NCBI RefSeq assembly: GCF_018860965.1
Contig: NZ_JAHKQF010000008.1
Span: 1-64,000 of the forward strand
Direction: 5' to 3'
Length of the DNA: 64,000 nucleotides
Source of the DNA: Alteromonas sp. C1M14
GTDB taxonomy: Bacteria > Pseudomonadota > Gammaproteobacteria > Enterobacterales > Alteromonadaceae
Shown: piece by piece, positions 17,749 to 28,117 of the stretch
Layout of the letters: the number at the start of each line of letters is the position of its first letter
Numbering within the stretch: position 1 is the first letter of the stretch
The notes under the pieces: model-generated
What the model was told of the DNA's origin: nothing
Database searches by the model: none
Seen by the model: only the letters and a program-made list of their open reading frames with translations
Program-made: the position numbers and the translations under genes

Positions 17749-18006
17749 ATGGCACACAAAAAAGCTGGTGGTAGTACCAAAAACGGTCGTGATTCAGAAA
17801 GTAAACGTCTTGGTGTTAAACGCTTTGGCGGTGAATCTGTTCTTGCTGGTAATATCATCGTAAGACAACGTGGTACACGTTTCCACGCTGGCGACAATGT
17901 AGGTATCGGTAAAGATCACACGTTATTTGCTTTAAAAGACGGTAAAGTTCAGTTCGATATAAAGGGCAAGAACAACCGTAAATTTGTAAGCATCGTTGGC
18001 GAGTAA
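17749..18006 (+). CDS. rpmA: Ribosomal protein L27
   Basis: An 85-residue protein starting [19 protein letters not shown], the conserved L27 N-terminus that reaches toward the peptidyl transferase centre. [13 protein letters not shown] is also conserved. It begins directly with this mature-type N-terminus, so no processing as in Firmicutes L27 is expected. Its stop is followed by a strong terminator; obgE begins separately 196 bp later. Confidence 0.98.
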   Translation: MAHKKAGGSTKNGRDSESKRLGVKRFGGESVLAGNIIVRQRGTRFHAGDNVGIGKDHTLFALKDGKVQFDIKGKNNRKFVSIVGE

Positions 18007-18036
18007 TCGCAACCAAGCTTAACGCCGAACAGGCTT

Positions 18037-18064
18037 AAAAAACCCCGCTTAGGCGGGGTTTTTT
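18037..18064 (+). terminator. Terminator of rplU-rpmA
   Basis: Hairpin AACCCCGC / GCGGGGTT with a TTAG loop (18041-18060), flanked by six As and followed by TTTT. A canonical intrinsic terminator, usable on both strands. Confidence 0.93.
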
Positions 18065-18202
18065 GTTTCTACCGGTGTTGCCGTTTTATACACTGGTACA
18101 AATAAAACGAAAAACCAAAACTGATTTGACACTGTAGTGATTGGCACAATGGTGTAAACTTAGCGTTCAAATTGAGTAGTCGATAACGACTCGGAGTGAT
18201 AA

Positions 18203-19378
<1,176 letters not shown>

Positions 19379-19399
19379 GCGGCGTTATTTGCCTTTTCC

Positions 19400-19428
19400 C
19401 CACCTGCTGCGAGTGCGTCGGCAGGTGG
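19400..19428 (+). terminator. Hairpin after obgE (weak terminator candidate)
   Basis: CCACCTGC / GCAGGTGG is a perfect 8 bp stem with a 13 nt loop, starting 22 bp after the obgE stop. It has no U-tract. Confidence 0.35.
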
Positions 19429-19610
19429 TATATGAGGTTTCTGCTCTTTTTACTCCCTATCTGTTATTAACTAAGAAGCTTTTTGATTTTCTTATACGCC
19501 TAAATCTGGCCCGTTTGTTCAGTAGTCTCCCGCTATTATCACTGTCACTATAGAGTCACGGATTGTGATTTTGCTAATTAGGTTACTAGTTACGTTAAAG
19601 GGACTACGCC

Positions 19611-19955
19611 ATGACGATAAGGGAATATTTTCAACACTACTACCACATTGTATGCCAAGGCGATTTAGCCCAACTAGATGGGCTGTTTCATACCGATTCC
19701 CCGTTTTTAATTGCCATAAAAAATCAATACGAGTTACTGCGTAAACAGGTAACCATGCGTGTGGATATCGAATTGCTTGAGTTGCTAGCCAAGCAAGATG
19801 ATCTCATTGTAGTACGCGACAAAATTATGGTTGAAGGGGCGAACGGCAACAATGTACATCGTAACCATTCGGGTAACCTTCATGTATTAACTAAGCGCGC
19901 TGATGGCGAATGGAAGTTTCTTTCCTCGCTGTGTATTGATGCGGTAACGCCGTAA
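19611..19955 (+). CDS. NTF2/SnoaL-like protein of the export locus
   Basis: A 114-residue cytoplasmic protein. The pattern fits a small NTF2-like cone fold: an N-terminal helix (TIREYFQHYYHIVCQGDLAQLDGLFH), then strands around LIVVRDKIMVEGANG and HRNHSGNLHVLTKRADGEWKFLSS. The typical NTF2 closing strand W-K-F is present. It lies 17 bp before the HlyD-type gene, so it is probably in one operon with the exporter. No double-glycine leader is visible, so it is probably not the transported substrate. It could bind a small molecule or the cargo. The fold call is by pattern only. Confidence 0.7.
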   Translation: MTIREYFQHYYHIVCQGDLAQLDGLFHTDSPFLIAIKNQYELLRKQVTMRVDIELLELLAKQDDLIVVRDKIMVEGANGNNVHRNHSGNLHVLTKRADGEWKFLSSLCIDAVTP

Positions 19956-19972
19956 TACGTGTAGGTACAACT

Positions 19973-21217
19973 ATGTCTTCATTTTTTAGAAAAGAAGCAT
20001 TGGCTCATCAAAAACATAAATTAGACGGCAGCGTTATTATCGCTACGCCGATGTCTTTTCACATCACCCTGGCACTCATTGTGTGCATTGTACTTACCAC
20101 AGGAATGTATCTTTTTTGGGCCGAATACCACCGTAAAGAGGTGGTCGCAGGGTATTTACGTCCTGCCACAGGCGTAAGTAAGGTCTATGCTACAGCATCA
20201 GGCATTGTGGATGAGGTGTACGTTAAAGAAGGCGATGTGGTGGAAAAAGGCCAGCCTTTGGCTCGGATCCGACTGGATAGACAATTAGGATCTGGGGCGG
20301 GTCTTAACGAAGCTATTATTAATGAACTACTTACTCAAAAGCATTTACTCGAAACCAACTTGCATCGTCGTCAAGCGCTATACCAAGTACACGATGAAAA
20401 ATTAACTGCGCAAATACGAAATATAAAAGCGCAACACCAGCAAGCCCTTACCCAACAAGATTTATTACGGGAACGTTTACGCCTTAGTGTGGAAAAGCAT
20501 GATGATATCCAAAAACTGGTAGAGCGGGGGTTTGTGGGAAAGCACCAACTTGATACTCAGCAAGATACGGTACTTACCATCCGTCAACAATTACAAGATA
20601 TCAATACGCATATATTGGCAGTGACCGATGAGCTCAATCAGTTTCACTATCAACACCGTCAGTTACCCATCGAACATCAACAATCTATTGCTGACCTTCA
20701 ATCTGAACTAGCAGGGATTAATCAGCAAATATCCCAAGCTGACGCTCAGCGCAGTTTTGACGTTGTCAGTAATCGGGGCGGAGCCGTAACCAGTTTGCTG
20801 GTCAAAGACGGAATGATGGCCCATGCTAATCAGCCATTAATGTCTATTTTACCTGAAGAAGCACCTTTAGAAGCGGTGTTATTTGTGCCTACCCGCGCCT
20901 ATGGTTTTGTGACCAAAGGGCAGTCTACTCGGATACGTTATCAGGCGTTTCCTTATCAGCGTTTTGGTATTTATGAAGGTCAGATCAGCGCGGTGGCTAA
21001 ATCGGTATTATTGCCTAATGAAACGGCACTGCCAGTGTCTTTTAATGAGCCAGTCTACCAAGTAGTGGTAACCCTAGCGCAGCAAAATATCATGGCTTAT
21101 GGTGTTACCGTATCCCTTCAATCGGGCATGTTACTCGAAGCTGACATTATGGTTGATAACCGCAGTTTACTTGAATGGTTGTTTGAGCCTATTTTTAGTA
21201 TTCAAGGAGCCGTGTGA
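19973..21217 (+). CDS. HlyD-family periplasmic adaptor (CvaA-like)
   Basis: A membrane fusion protein expected to bridge the inner-membrane ABC exporter to an outer-membrane TolC channel. It has 414 residues with one TM helix at about 29-49 (FHITLALIVCIVLTTGMYLFW), then a lipoyl half (VYATASGIVDEVYVKEGDVVEKGQPLARI). A long coiled-coil hairpin rich in Q, H, L and R follows (about 100-260), then the second lipoyl/barrel part. No TolC gene is nearby. The stop is one base before the ATG of the ABC transporter, so the two are translationally linked. The layout matches microcin and bacteriocin exporters. Confidence 0.9.
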   Translation: MSSFFRKEALAHQKHKLDGSVIIATPMSFHITLALIVCIVLTTGMYLFWAEYHRKEVVAGYLRPATGVSKVYATASGIVDEVYVKEGDVVEKGQPLARIRLDRQLGSGAGLNEAIINELLTQKHLLETNLHRRQALYQVHDEKLTAQIRNIKAQHQQALTQQDLLRERLRLSVEKHDDIQKLVERGFVGKHQLDTQQDTVLTIRQQLQDINTHILAVTDELNQFHYQHRQLPIEHQQSIADLQSELAGINQQISQADAQRSFDVVSNRGGAVTSLLVKDGMMAHANQPLMSILPEEAPLEAVLFVPTRAYGFVTKGQSTRIRYQAFPYQRFGIYEGQISAVAKSVLLPNETALPVSFNEPVYQVVVTLAQQNIMAYGVTVSLQSGMLLEADIMVDNRSLLEWLFEPIFSIQGAV

Positions 21218-21218
21218 C

Positions 21219-23441
21219 ATGAACAACCCACGGCACTTACTCAGACTTAGCGGCACTAAGCGGCTTCCGTTAATTATGCAAACTGAAGGGGCGGAATGTG
21301 GCTTAGCTTGCTTAGCCATGGTGGCAGGATATTATGGCTATAAAACAGACTTAACCTACCTTCGACAGCGCTACGCCATCTCTTTACAAGGTGCCACCCT
21401 AGAACAATTAATGGAAATAGCTGACCGAATGCAGCTAAGTTCTCGAGCGCTTCGGGTAGAAATCTCGCACCTAAAGCAACTCACATTGCCGTGTATTGTG
21501 CATTGGGATATGAACCATTTCGTGGTGCTCAAGCGAGTTAAACGAGATCAGGTCGAGCTTCATGATCCCAGTTTAGGCGAGCGTACCGTGAAAATGCGTG
21601 TTTTCTCAAACCACTTTACCGGCGTTGCACTTGAACTGTCGCCTACCAAAGGGTTTAAACCCGAAGATACACGCACCAAGATGACATTGAGTGATTTTTG
21701 GAGCAGTATCTCAGGGTTAAAATCGGCCCTAGCAAACCTCTTTATTTTATCTCTATTGCTGCAGCTATTTGTCATAGCGTCGCCTTATTATCTGCAATTG
21801 GTCATCGATGAGGTAACTATCAGTCATGATAAAAATCTCCTGATCGTACTGGCGATGGGGTTTGGTGCACTGATGTTCATTGACGTTGTCACCAGTGCCG
21901 TACGAAGCGTACTGATATTGCATTTTGGTAACCTTATGAGTATTCAGTTAGGCGCAAACTTGTTTCATCATTTAATTAGATTACCCCTACAGTACTTCGA
22001 AAAACGTCATATCGGCGATGTGGTTTCTCGGTTCGGTTCTTTGCAACACGTAAAAGCTTTGCTCACCCAAGGGCTCATTGAAGCCGTGGTAGATGGCATG
22101 ATGGCGTTAATTACCCTAGTGATGATTTTTATTTATAGCCCACTACTTAGTATGTGGGTGCTTGTGGCTATTGTTCTGTATGGCCTTTTTCGCCTTGTGA
22201 TGTACCGCCCATTGCGCCACATGTCTGAAGAAATGATTATTAACCAGGCCAAAGAACAATCTAATTTCATGGAAACCGTAAGAGCAATACAAGCGATTAA
22301 GTTATTTGGCCGAGAGGTGCAACGGCAAAGTTTGTGGCATAACCGCTATGCCGATAGTTTAAATTCAGGCATAAAAGTGGGTCACTTAACGATAACCTAC
22401 GAAACCTTTAACAAATTTATCTTTGGTTTGGAAAACGTGCTGGTGGTGTATTTTGCCGCCTTATTAGTAATGGATGGCGCGTTTTCGGTGGGTATGATGG
22501 TGGCGTTTATGGCATACAAGCGCCAGTTCACAGAAAAAATGGCAGGGCTTATTGAAAAGCTAATCGAGTTTAGAATGATCAGCTTGCATTTTAACCGGTT
22601 GGCCGATATTGCTTTAACGGCAAAAGAAACAAGCTTAAGAGGGATGCAAGCCCTCAATCCCTTGTCTGGAAATTTATCGGTACAACAACTCACGTTTCGC
22701 TACAACCACAAATCGCCACCTATTTTTTCTGGTCTGAGTTTTACCATACGAGCAGGAGAATCACTTGCCTTGGTAGGGCCTTCAGGCTGTGGCAAAACCA
22801 CACTGATAAAAATTCTGTTGGGGCTTTTTATCCCCGAAAGAGGCCAAATTAAAGTGGATGGCATAGAGATTCATCAGGCTGGGTTAGAAGAATACCGTCA
22901 TCAAGTTGCAGCCGTCATGCAAAATGACCAATTGTTATCAGGCTCCATTGCCGAAAACATCAGTTTTTTTCACCCTATACTGAATATGAAGCGAATTGAA
23001 TGGGCCGCAAACATTGCCGCAGTCCATCAAGATATTATGCAAATGCCAATGGGGTACAATACCTTGGTTGGCGACATGGGCGCTGCGCTATCCGGCGGAC
23101 AAATACAACGAATTTTGCTAGCAAGGGCATTGTACAAACAGCCTAAAATTCTAATTATGGACGAGGCGACCAGTCATCTAGATACCGCGCTGGAGTCGAA
23201 GGTAAACAGTCAAATAAAAGCACTGGATATTACTCGCATCATCATTGCACATCGCCCTCAAACCATCGCCAGTGCAGACCGTGTTATTGAAATTAATCAA
23301 GGCAGTCTTATCGAGTGGGATACACCGCTGGGTTTCAAACCCGAGCAACCTTGCCCTGCGGTGTGTTTGGATGTCAGCGATGTTGCCCCTTTGCACGAAT
23401 GTGATCCAAAAGGTTGTGAAATAGACCTAAGCCATTGCTAA
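21219..23441 (+). CDS. Peptidase-containing ABC exporter (C39, bacteriocin type)
   Basis: A 740-residue PCAT exporter that should cleave a double-glycine leader and export the peptide. The ATG at 21219 has AAGGAG upstream; the longer frame overlaps the HlyD gene. The C39 domain (1-140) is complete: Q21, C27 (GAECGLACL), H100 (MNHFVVL) and D116 (HDPSLG), so proteolysis is predicted to be active. TM helices span about 170-440. The ATPase has Walker A (GPSGCGKTT), the signature LSGGQIQR and Walker B (ILIMDEATSHLD). The last 30 residues form an unusual tail with five cysteines. No substrate peptide gene is adjacent. Confidence 0.93.
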   Translation: MNNPRHLLRLSGTKRLPLIMQTEGAECGLACLAMVAGYYGYKTDLTYLRQRYAISLQGATLEQLMEIADRMQLSSRALRVEISHLKQLTLPCIVHWDMNHFVVLKRVKRDQVELHDPSLGERTVKMRVFSNHFTGVALELSPTKGFKPEDTRTKMTLSDFWSSISGLKSALANLFILSLLLQLFVIASPYYLQLVIDEVTISHDKNLLIVLAMGFGALMFIDVVTSAVRSVLILHFGNLMSIQLGANLFHHLIRLPLQYFEKRHIGDVVSRFGSLQHVKALLTQGLIEAVVDGMMALITLVMIFIYSPLLSMWVLVAIVLYGLFRLVMYRPLRHMSEEMIINQAKEQSNFMETVRAIQAIKLFGREVQRQSLWHNRYADSLNSGIKVGHLTITYETFNKFIFGLENVLVVYFAALLVMDGAFSVGMMVAFMAYKRQFTEKMAGLIEKLIEFRMISLHFNRLADIALTAKETSLRGMQALNPLSGNLSVQQLTFRYNHKSPPIFSGLSFTIRAGESLALVGPSGCGKTTLIKILLGLFIPERGQIKVDGIEIHQAGLEEYRHQVAAVMQNDQLLSGSIAENISFFHPILNMKRIEWAANIAAVHQDIMQMPMGYNTLVGDMGAALSGGQIQRILLARALYKQPKILIMDEATSHLDTALESKVNSQIKALDITRIIIAHRPQTIASADRVIEINQGSLIEWDTPLGFKPEQPCPAVCLDVSDVAPLHECDPKGCEIDLSHC

Positions 23442-23576
23442 TTCAGTGACAAAAAGCAATACGCTATACTCAAATATAAAGCGGTGGGCCAAAACCGTAT
23501 TACTAGGCATGCAGGGTAAGTTCTATTACACTCGCTGCCCTCAACAACATGAATATTGCAACGGTAGTAAGCGAAT

Positions 23577-24080
23577 ATGAAAATAGCAATGATAGCCGCC
23601 ATGGCAGAAAACCGAGTTATTGGTGCCGACAATGATATGCCATGGCATTTGCCGGCTGATCTAAAGCATTTTAAATCGGTCACTTTAGGCAAGCCCGTTA
23701 TTATGGGAAGAAAAACCTATGCTTCCATTGGTAAACCCTTGCCCGGGCGTCCTAACATTGTTATTTCGTCCCAACCTGCATCTTCGTTTCCTGCTAGTGT
23801 TACCGTGGTGAAAACGCCCCAAGAGGCACTCAATCATGCTGTGATGTTGGTCGGCGAGCAAGATGAAGTCATGATCATTGGTGGCGGGGCCATCTACAAT
23901 ACCTTCCTTCCATTAGCCGATGTGCTTTATCTTACGTTTATTAAGTTACAAACCGAAGGGGATACGGTTTTTCCTGATTATACTCAAGAAGGAGCGTGGC
24001 AAGAGGTCTCTCGAGAATCCCACTGCGCCGACGAGAAAAATGCTTATGATTATGAGTTTGTGACATTGCAGCGAAGCTAA
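23577..24080 (+). CDS. folA: Dihydrofolate reductase FolA
   Basis: Reduces dihydrofolate to tetrahydrofolate with NADPH and is the target of trimethoprim. It has 167 residues. The N-terminal IAAMAENRVIG, MPWHLPADLKHFK with catalytic Asp28, GRKTYASIGKPLPGR and MIIGGGAIYN (NADPH pyrophosphate loop) all match chromosomal DHFRs. It pairs functionally with thyA at 44135, which consumes methylene-THF and yields DHF. It converges on rpoS across a shared terminator. Confidence 0.96.
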   Translation: MKIAMIAAMAENRVIGADNDMPWHLPADLKHFKSVTLGKPVIMGRKTYASIGKPLPGRPNIVISSQPASSFPASVTVVKTPQEALNHAVMLVGEQDEVMIIGGGAIYNTFLPLADVLYLTFIKLQTEGDTVFPDYTQEGAWQEVSRESHCADEKNAYDYEFVTLQRS

Positions 24081-24081
24081 C

Positions 24082-24114
24082 AAAAAAAGCCAGGGGATGA
24101 GACCCTGGCCTTTT
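24082..24114. terminator. Bidirectional terminator folA / rpoS
   Basis: GCCAGGG (24089-24095) and CCCTGGC (24103-24109) pair around a 7 nt loop. Seven As precede and four Ts follow, so it can end both the folA and the rpoS transcripts. Confidence 0.85.
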
Positions 24115-24139
24115 GTTACACATTACACACGTACGGGTG

Positions 24140-25120
24140 TTATTCACCCATTTGATCGAACATGCTCTCTAATGTTAGCCCTTGATGACCTAACGTGTCT
24201 TTCAGGCGACGTAACGCTTCTACTTGAATTTGTCTAACACGTTCTCGGGTTAAACCGATCTCTGTGCCCACATCTTCTAGTGTAGACGGTTCGTAACCAA
24301 GAAGACCGAAACGACGAGCTAATACTTCACGTTGCTTAGGATTCAGATCCTCAAGCCACTTTACAATATTCGCTTTCATATCGTTGTCTTGAAGGTTTTC
24401 TTCAGGACCACACTCGTTGCTATCGGCAAGGATGTCCAACAACGCCTTGTCATTTTCACCACCAATGGGAATATCAACAGAAGTAATGCGCTCGTTGAGT
24501 CTTAGCATTCGGCTGACTTCTTCCACCGGTTTATCTAACGCCTTCGCTATTTCATCCGCCGTAGGCTCATGGTCAAACTTCTGTGACAACTCTCGAGCAC
24601 AACGCAAATACACGTTAAGCTCTTTGACCACATGAATGGGCAAACGGATTGTACGGGTTTGATTCATAATAGCCCGCTCAATGGTTTGTCGAATCCACCA
24701 TGTTGCGTAGGTTGAGAAGCGGAAACCGCGTTCTGGATCAAACTTCTCTACCGCTCGAATTAATCCGAGGTTACCTTCTTCTATCAAGTCTAGCAGTGCT
24801 AGACCACGGTTATTATAGCGTCGAGCTATCTTAACCACTAAGCGAAGGTTCGATACGATCATTCGCTTTCGAGAGGCGTCACAGCCTTTGAGCGCGCGAC
24901 GTGCGAAATAGACTTCTTCTTCAGCGGTTAGCAAGGGAGAAAAACCTATTTCTCCTAAGTAAAGCTGAGTGGCGTCTAAATTTTTTGGTGCTTCCTCCTG
25001 AGATAACTTGTTGTTATCTTTGTCAGATTTTATATCAGCGCCAGAATTATGATCCGGCATTTCCCTCTCGAGTTCTTCCCGAGAATTTGATTCGATTACA
25101 GCGGTTTTTTGTTGACCCAC
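24140..25120 (-). CDS. rpoS: Stationary-phase sigma factor RpoS
   Basis: The general stress and stationary-phase sigma subunit, 326 residues. Region 1.2 ([29 protein letters not shown]), region 2 ([62 protein letters not shown], split by eye) and region 4 ([18 protein letters not shown]) are canonical. Translation starts at GTG 25120, with AGGAG nine bases upstream. The leader between nlpD and rpoS is only 72 nt and very AT-rich, so most transcription probably starts within nlpD as in E. coli. It is the last gene of the minus-strand operon. Confidence 0.97.
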   Translation of the reverse strand: MGQQKTAVIESNSREELEREMPDHNSGADIKSDKDNNKLSQEEAPKNLDATQLYLGEIGFSPLLTAEEEVYFARRALKGCDASRKRMIVSNLRLVVKIARRYNNRGLALLDLIEEGNLGLIRAVEKFDPERGFRFSTYATWWIRQTIERAIMNQTRTIRLPIHVVKELNVYLRCARELSQKFDHEPTADEIAKALDKPVEEVSRMLRLNERITSVDIPIGGENDKALLDILADSNECGPEENLQDNDMKANIVKWLEDLNPKQREVLARRFGLLGYEPSTLEDVGTEIGLTRERVRQIQVEALRRLKDTLGHQGLTLESMFDQMGE

Positions 25121-25192
25121 GACTGCATCTCCTGCGTTGTTGGTTACCCTGCGATGTTCTCCTTAACTTTCTTATTATTTATTTTTATTATT

Positions 25193-26062
25193 TTATTTTT
25201 TTGGCAGATAACGGAGTGGATCTAATGATTTCCCCCGATATCTAACTTCAAAATGAAGTCTGACCGAATCTGTTCCCGTGTTACCCATGGTGGCAATTTG
25301 CTGCCCTGCGGCTACCCATTGCTGTTCTTTCACCAAGATTTTGTCATTGTGTGCATAGGCACTTAGCATGGCATCGGTGTGTTTTATAATCACCAGGTTG
25401 CCATACCCGCGTAACGCATTTCCTGCATAAACGACTTTACCTAATGCCGCTGCTACAATGGGAGTCCCTTTTGGGGCTTCGATATCAACGCCTTTGTTAC
25501 CCGATGCTTCGGGGTCAAAAGCGCCACTTACCTTCCCATTTGTTGGCCAAATCCATTTTGACACCGTTTTCGGAAAACTCCGCCGAAGCGGTTTTTTCTG
25601 CTTTTCCGTCAAAGGTTTGACAATAGTAACTTCTTGGTTGTTAACACGAATTTCACTTTCACTGTACGCTTGGGGCTTTTTGGGGTCAACACTCCTTTTG
25701 TCGTAATTTTTCGTGGTCGTACCAGTTTTTTCTTGAACTTTTGGATGAGAGGTGTTTTGTGTCAGCGCTGTCATTTTCTTCGGTTTAAGACGCAGCGTTT
25801 GTCCGGGGAAAATAGAGTAAGGTGCTGAAAGATCATTGTAATTTGCAAGATCACGATAGTCGTTTCCGGTGTACCAAGCGATGGCAAATAAGGTATCTCC
25901 TTTCTTTACCATATAAGTACTACTGTGAAATGCATTTTCTTCGGTAAGGGGTTGGCTATCTAATAAAGTGACCGGAGCGGGGGCTGTTCTACTAGAACAG
26001 GCCGTCAAAAAAATGACGGGGAAGAGTAGGGAAATTGACAAATAAGCTGTTTTTTTATCCAT
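25193..26062 (-). CDS. nlpD: NlpD divisome lipoprotein (LysM + degenerate LytM)
   Basis: An outer-membrane lipoprotein that activates the amidase AmiC at the septum. The start at ATG 26062 has GGAGGGG upstream. The signal peptide ends in a lipobox, LTAC (Cys about 22), and the protein is 289 residues. A LysM peptidoglycan-binding domain lies at about 50-92 (YMVKKGDTLFAIAWYTG). The C-terminal M23/LytM domain (about 185-285) lacks the usual zinc His in GNKGVDIEAP and keeps HFEVRY. This loss of catalysis is normal for NlpD and EnvC. It sits directly upstream of rpoS. Confidence 0.95.
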   Translation of the reverse strand: MDKKTAYLSISLLFPVIFLTACSSRTAPAPVTLLDSQPLTEENAFHSSTYMVKKGDTLFAIAWYTGNDYRDLANYNDLSAPYSIFPGQTLRLKPKKMTALTQNTSHPKVQEKTGTTTKNYDKRSVDPKKPQAYSESEIRVNNQEVTIVKPLTEKQKKPLRRSFPKTVSKWIWPTNGKVSGAFDPEASGNKGVDIEAPKGTPIVAAALGKVVYAGNALRGYGNLVIIKHTDAMLSAYAHNDKILVKEQQWVAAGQQIATMGNTGTDSVRLHFEVRYRGKSLDPLRYLPKK

Positions 26063-26073
26063 TTCCCCCTCCA

Positions 26074-26652
26074 TCAATGTAATAGTAAATAAGCAATAAC
26101 GGCGATAACGACAGTTGCCCAACCTAATATTTCAACGTAATCCCGCAATTTGGCTTCCATTGCGGCTCCTCCCCATCGCATGAGTCCGGCAACCAGAAAA
26201 AATCTAGCGCCTCGTCCAATGGCTGAGGCAATAATAAATGGCGCAAAGGCCATACTGAGTATACCGGCACTGATGGTAAATATTTTATACGGAATAGGTG
26301 AAAAGCCAGCTAAAAATACAACCCAAATGCCATATTGTTCAAACCAGCTCATGGTGGTGTCTAGTTTCTCTCCATAACCGGCAGAAAGAATAATGGGCTC
26401 TAACCATACATCAAAGGCAAAATAGCCTAATACGTACCCGCCAATCCCGCCTAACACCGAAGCCAGAGTGGTAAGGGCAGCATATCGCCATGCCCGATGA
26501 GGCTGAGACATAGACATAGGCGCTAGCATGACATCTGGTGGGATGGGAAAGAACATGGATTCTGCAAAACTAAGCCCAACCAAATACCTGCCGGCATGAC
26601 GGTGTTTTGCCCAACGTAATGCAAGGTCATAACACGACTGAAATAACTTCAC
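26074..26652 (-). CDS. yqaA: DedA-superfamily inner-membrane protein (YqaA type)
   Basis: A 192-residue integral membrane protein with four to five helices. It has the DedA/VTT landmarks: [15 protein letters not shown] near residue 30, [13 protein letters not shown], and [23 protein letters not shown] with the conserved PIPYK, then IGRGARFF. DedA proteins are linked to lipid scrambling and proton-dependent envelope homeostasis; the substrate of YqaA-type members is unclear. Its ATG overlaps the pcm stop by 4 bp (ATGA), and nlpD starts 11 bp after its end. In E. coli no yqaA gene stands between pcm and nlpD. Confidence 0.88.
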   Translation of the reverse strand: MKLFQSCYDLALRWAKHRHAGRYLVGLSFAESMFFPIPPDVMLAPMSMSQPHRAWRYAALTTLASVLGGIGGYVLGYFAFDVWLEPIILSAGYGEKLDTTMSWFEQYGIWVVFLAGFSPIPYKIFTISAGILSMAFAPFIIASAIGRGARFFLVAGLMRWGGAAMEAKLRDYVEILGWATVVIAVIAYLLLH

Positions 26653-27284
26653 TGCAAGTCTCCTGCAATTAGCGGTACAAAGCGTACGGCTTCAATGGTA
26701 TTGGTTTCAAGTTTGCCGTTGATGCGATCAATGCATAATAGATTTTGCTGTTCACTGCCTACGGGAATGATGAGGCGTCCACCTTCTTTAAGTTGATCAC
26801 ACAGATCATGGGGTAATTGACTCGCCGCTGCGGTAACCAGAATGGCGTCGTAAGGGCCTTTGCTAAGCCAACCTTTCCAGCCATCACCATGCTTCATGGA
26901 TATGTTGTGTAAATTCAGCTGATTCATTCGGCGTTTAGCCTGAAATTGTAAGGTTTTAATTCTTTCTACACTAAAAACATGACCAAAAAGCTTAGCCAAA
27001 ACGGCGGTTTGATAACCAGAGCCCGTACCGATCTCCAGGATCTTTTGCGGTTGATTTTCTGCCTTTAGTAGCAACTCGGTCATCTTCGCCACTATATAAG
27101 GTTGAGAAATAGTTTGTCCTTGGCCAATAGGTAGCGCCGTATTTTGATAAGCCTTGTGCTTAAGAGCATCAGGGAGAAACAAATCTCGGGGTGTGGCTGC
27201 TATGGCCATCAGTACTTTTTGATCCCTAATCCCTTCACTGAAAAGCAGTTCGGCGAGTTTTTCGCCTTTTCTTGTTGTTTTCAT
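26649..27284 (-). CDS. pcm: Protein-L-isoaspartate O-methyltransferase
   Basis: Repairs isoaspartyl residues in aged proteins using SAM. It has 211 residues. The SAM motif [16 protein letters not shown] lies near residue 85, and the family motif around [27 protein letters not shown] is present. [27 protein letters not shown] carries the TxS substrate loop. Located between surE and yqaA, in the order found in most gammaproteobacteria where pcm accompanies surE and rpoS, consistent with a stationary-phase role. Confidence 0.96.
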   Translation of the reverse strand: MKTTRKGEKLAELLFSEGIRDQKVLMAIAATPRDLFLPDALKHKAYQNTALPIGQGQTISQPYIVAKMTELLLKAENQPQKILEIGTGSGYQTAVLAKLFGHVFSVERIKTLQFQAKRRMNQLNLHNISMKHGDGWKGWLSKGPYDAILVTAAASQLPHDLCDQLKEGGRLIIPVGSEQQNLLCIDRINGKLETNTIEAVRFVPLIAGDLQ

Positions 27285-27311
27285 CGCAGTGAGTCTGTTC
27301 CTGTCTGATTA

Positions 27312-28064
27312 TTATGAAATACTTTTATTTAACCAGTCTTCCATACTGGCAAGGCTATTTTGTGCAGTCATATCGACGCTAAGAGGCGTCACTGAGCAAT
27401 AGCCATGGGCGATGGCGTGAAAATCGGTGCCGGGCCCGGCTTCTTGTTCTGCACCTGATGGTCCATACCAATATATTTCCCGTCCAAAGGCGTCGGTATC
27501 CTTTACCATGCCTTCAGCGCGGTGGCGTTTTCCTTGTCGGGTTACCTTGATGCCTGTTAACTCGTCGTAGGGCACATCAGGTACATTGATATTTAAAATT
27601 TGATTCGAGGGTAATGGGTGTGCCTGAAGCTTACGAATAACCTCAAGTACTACTCTGGCGGCGGTATCAAAGTGCTTGCCTTCATGACTGGTTAGCGACA
27701 CCGCAATGGCAGGTAACCCCATGTAACGGCCCTCTGTTGCTGCGGCTACCGTACCGGAGTAAATCACGTCATCGCCAAGATTAGCCCCGTGATTAATGCC
27801 AGATACAACCAGTTCGGGATCTTCATCTAAAAAACAGTTTACCCCTAAATGCACGCAGTCAGATGGCGTGCCGTTTACCGAATAGAAGCCGTTGTCGAGT
27901 TGTTGGATCCGAAGAGGATTATGCAAAGACAGGGCATTACTGGCACCACTGCAATTTCTGTCAGGAGCGATAACCGTTACATCATGGACTTGTGCCAGTG
28001 TTTTATGCAGTACGGTAATGCCCTTGGCGAATACGCTGTCGTCGTTACTCAACAAAATTCGCAT
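27312..28064 (-). CDS. surE: 5'/3'-nucleotidase SurE
   Basis: A metal-dependent survival protein that dephosphorylates nucleoside monophosphates and short polyphosphate. The start at 28064 ([10 protein letters not shown]) has AAGGA upstream; the longer frame to 28136 would overlap truD. D8 and D9, Ser in SGASNALSL, and Asn in [19 protein letters not shown] are the metal-site residues. It has 250 residues, close to the usual 250-255. It follows truD by 53 bp and precedes pcm by 27 bp. Confidence 0.96.
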   Translation of the reverse strand: MRILLSNDDSVFAKGITVLHKTLAQVHDVTVIAPDRNCSGASNALSLHNPLRIQQLDNGFYSVNGTPSDCVHLGVNCFLDEDPELVVSGINHGANLGDDVIYSGTVAAATEGRYMGLPAIAVSLTSHEGKHFDTAARVVLEVIRKLQAHPLPSNQILNINVPDVPYDELTGIKVTRQGKRHRAEGMVKDTDAFGREIYWYGPSGAEQEAGPGTDFHAIAHGYCSVTPLSVDMTAQNSLASMEDWLNKSIS

Positions 28065-28117
28065 GTCTTGTTCCTTATTAGCTAAGTAGTAGGTTGTACA
28101 TGGGTAGGATCCGCAGC

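Noticed and set aside
18126-18160. TTGACA and TAAACT as the obgE promoter
   Set aside because: The spacing is 23 bp, too long for a sigma-70 promoter, and no alternative -10 fits better.
19432-19470. A 12-codon ORF (starting near 19432) as precursor peptide of the C39 exporter
   Set aside because: Too short, no double-glycine motif and no ribosome-binding site; it is just a chance open stretch.
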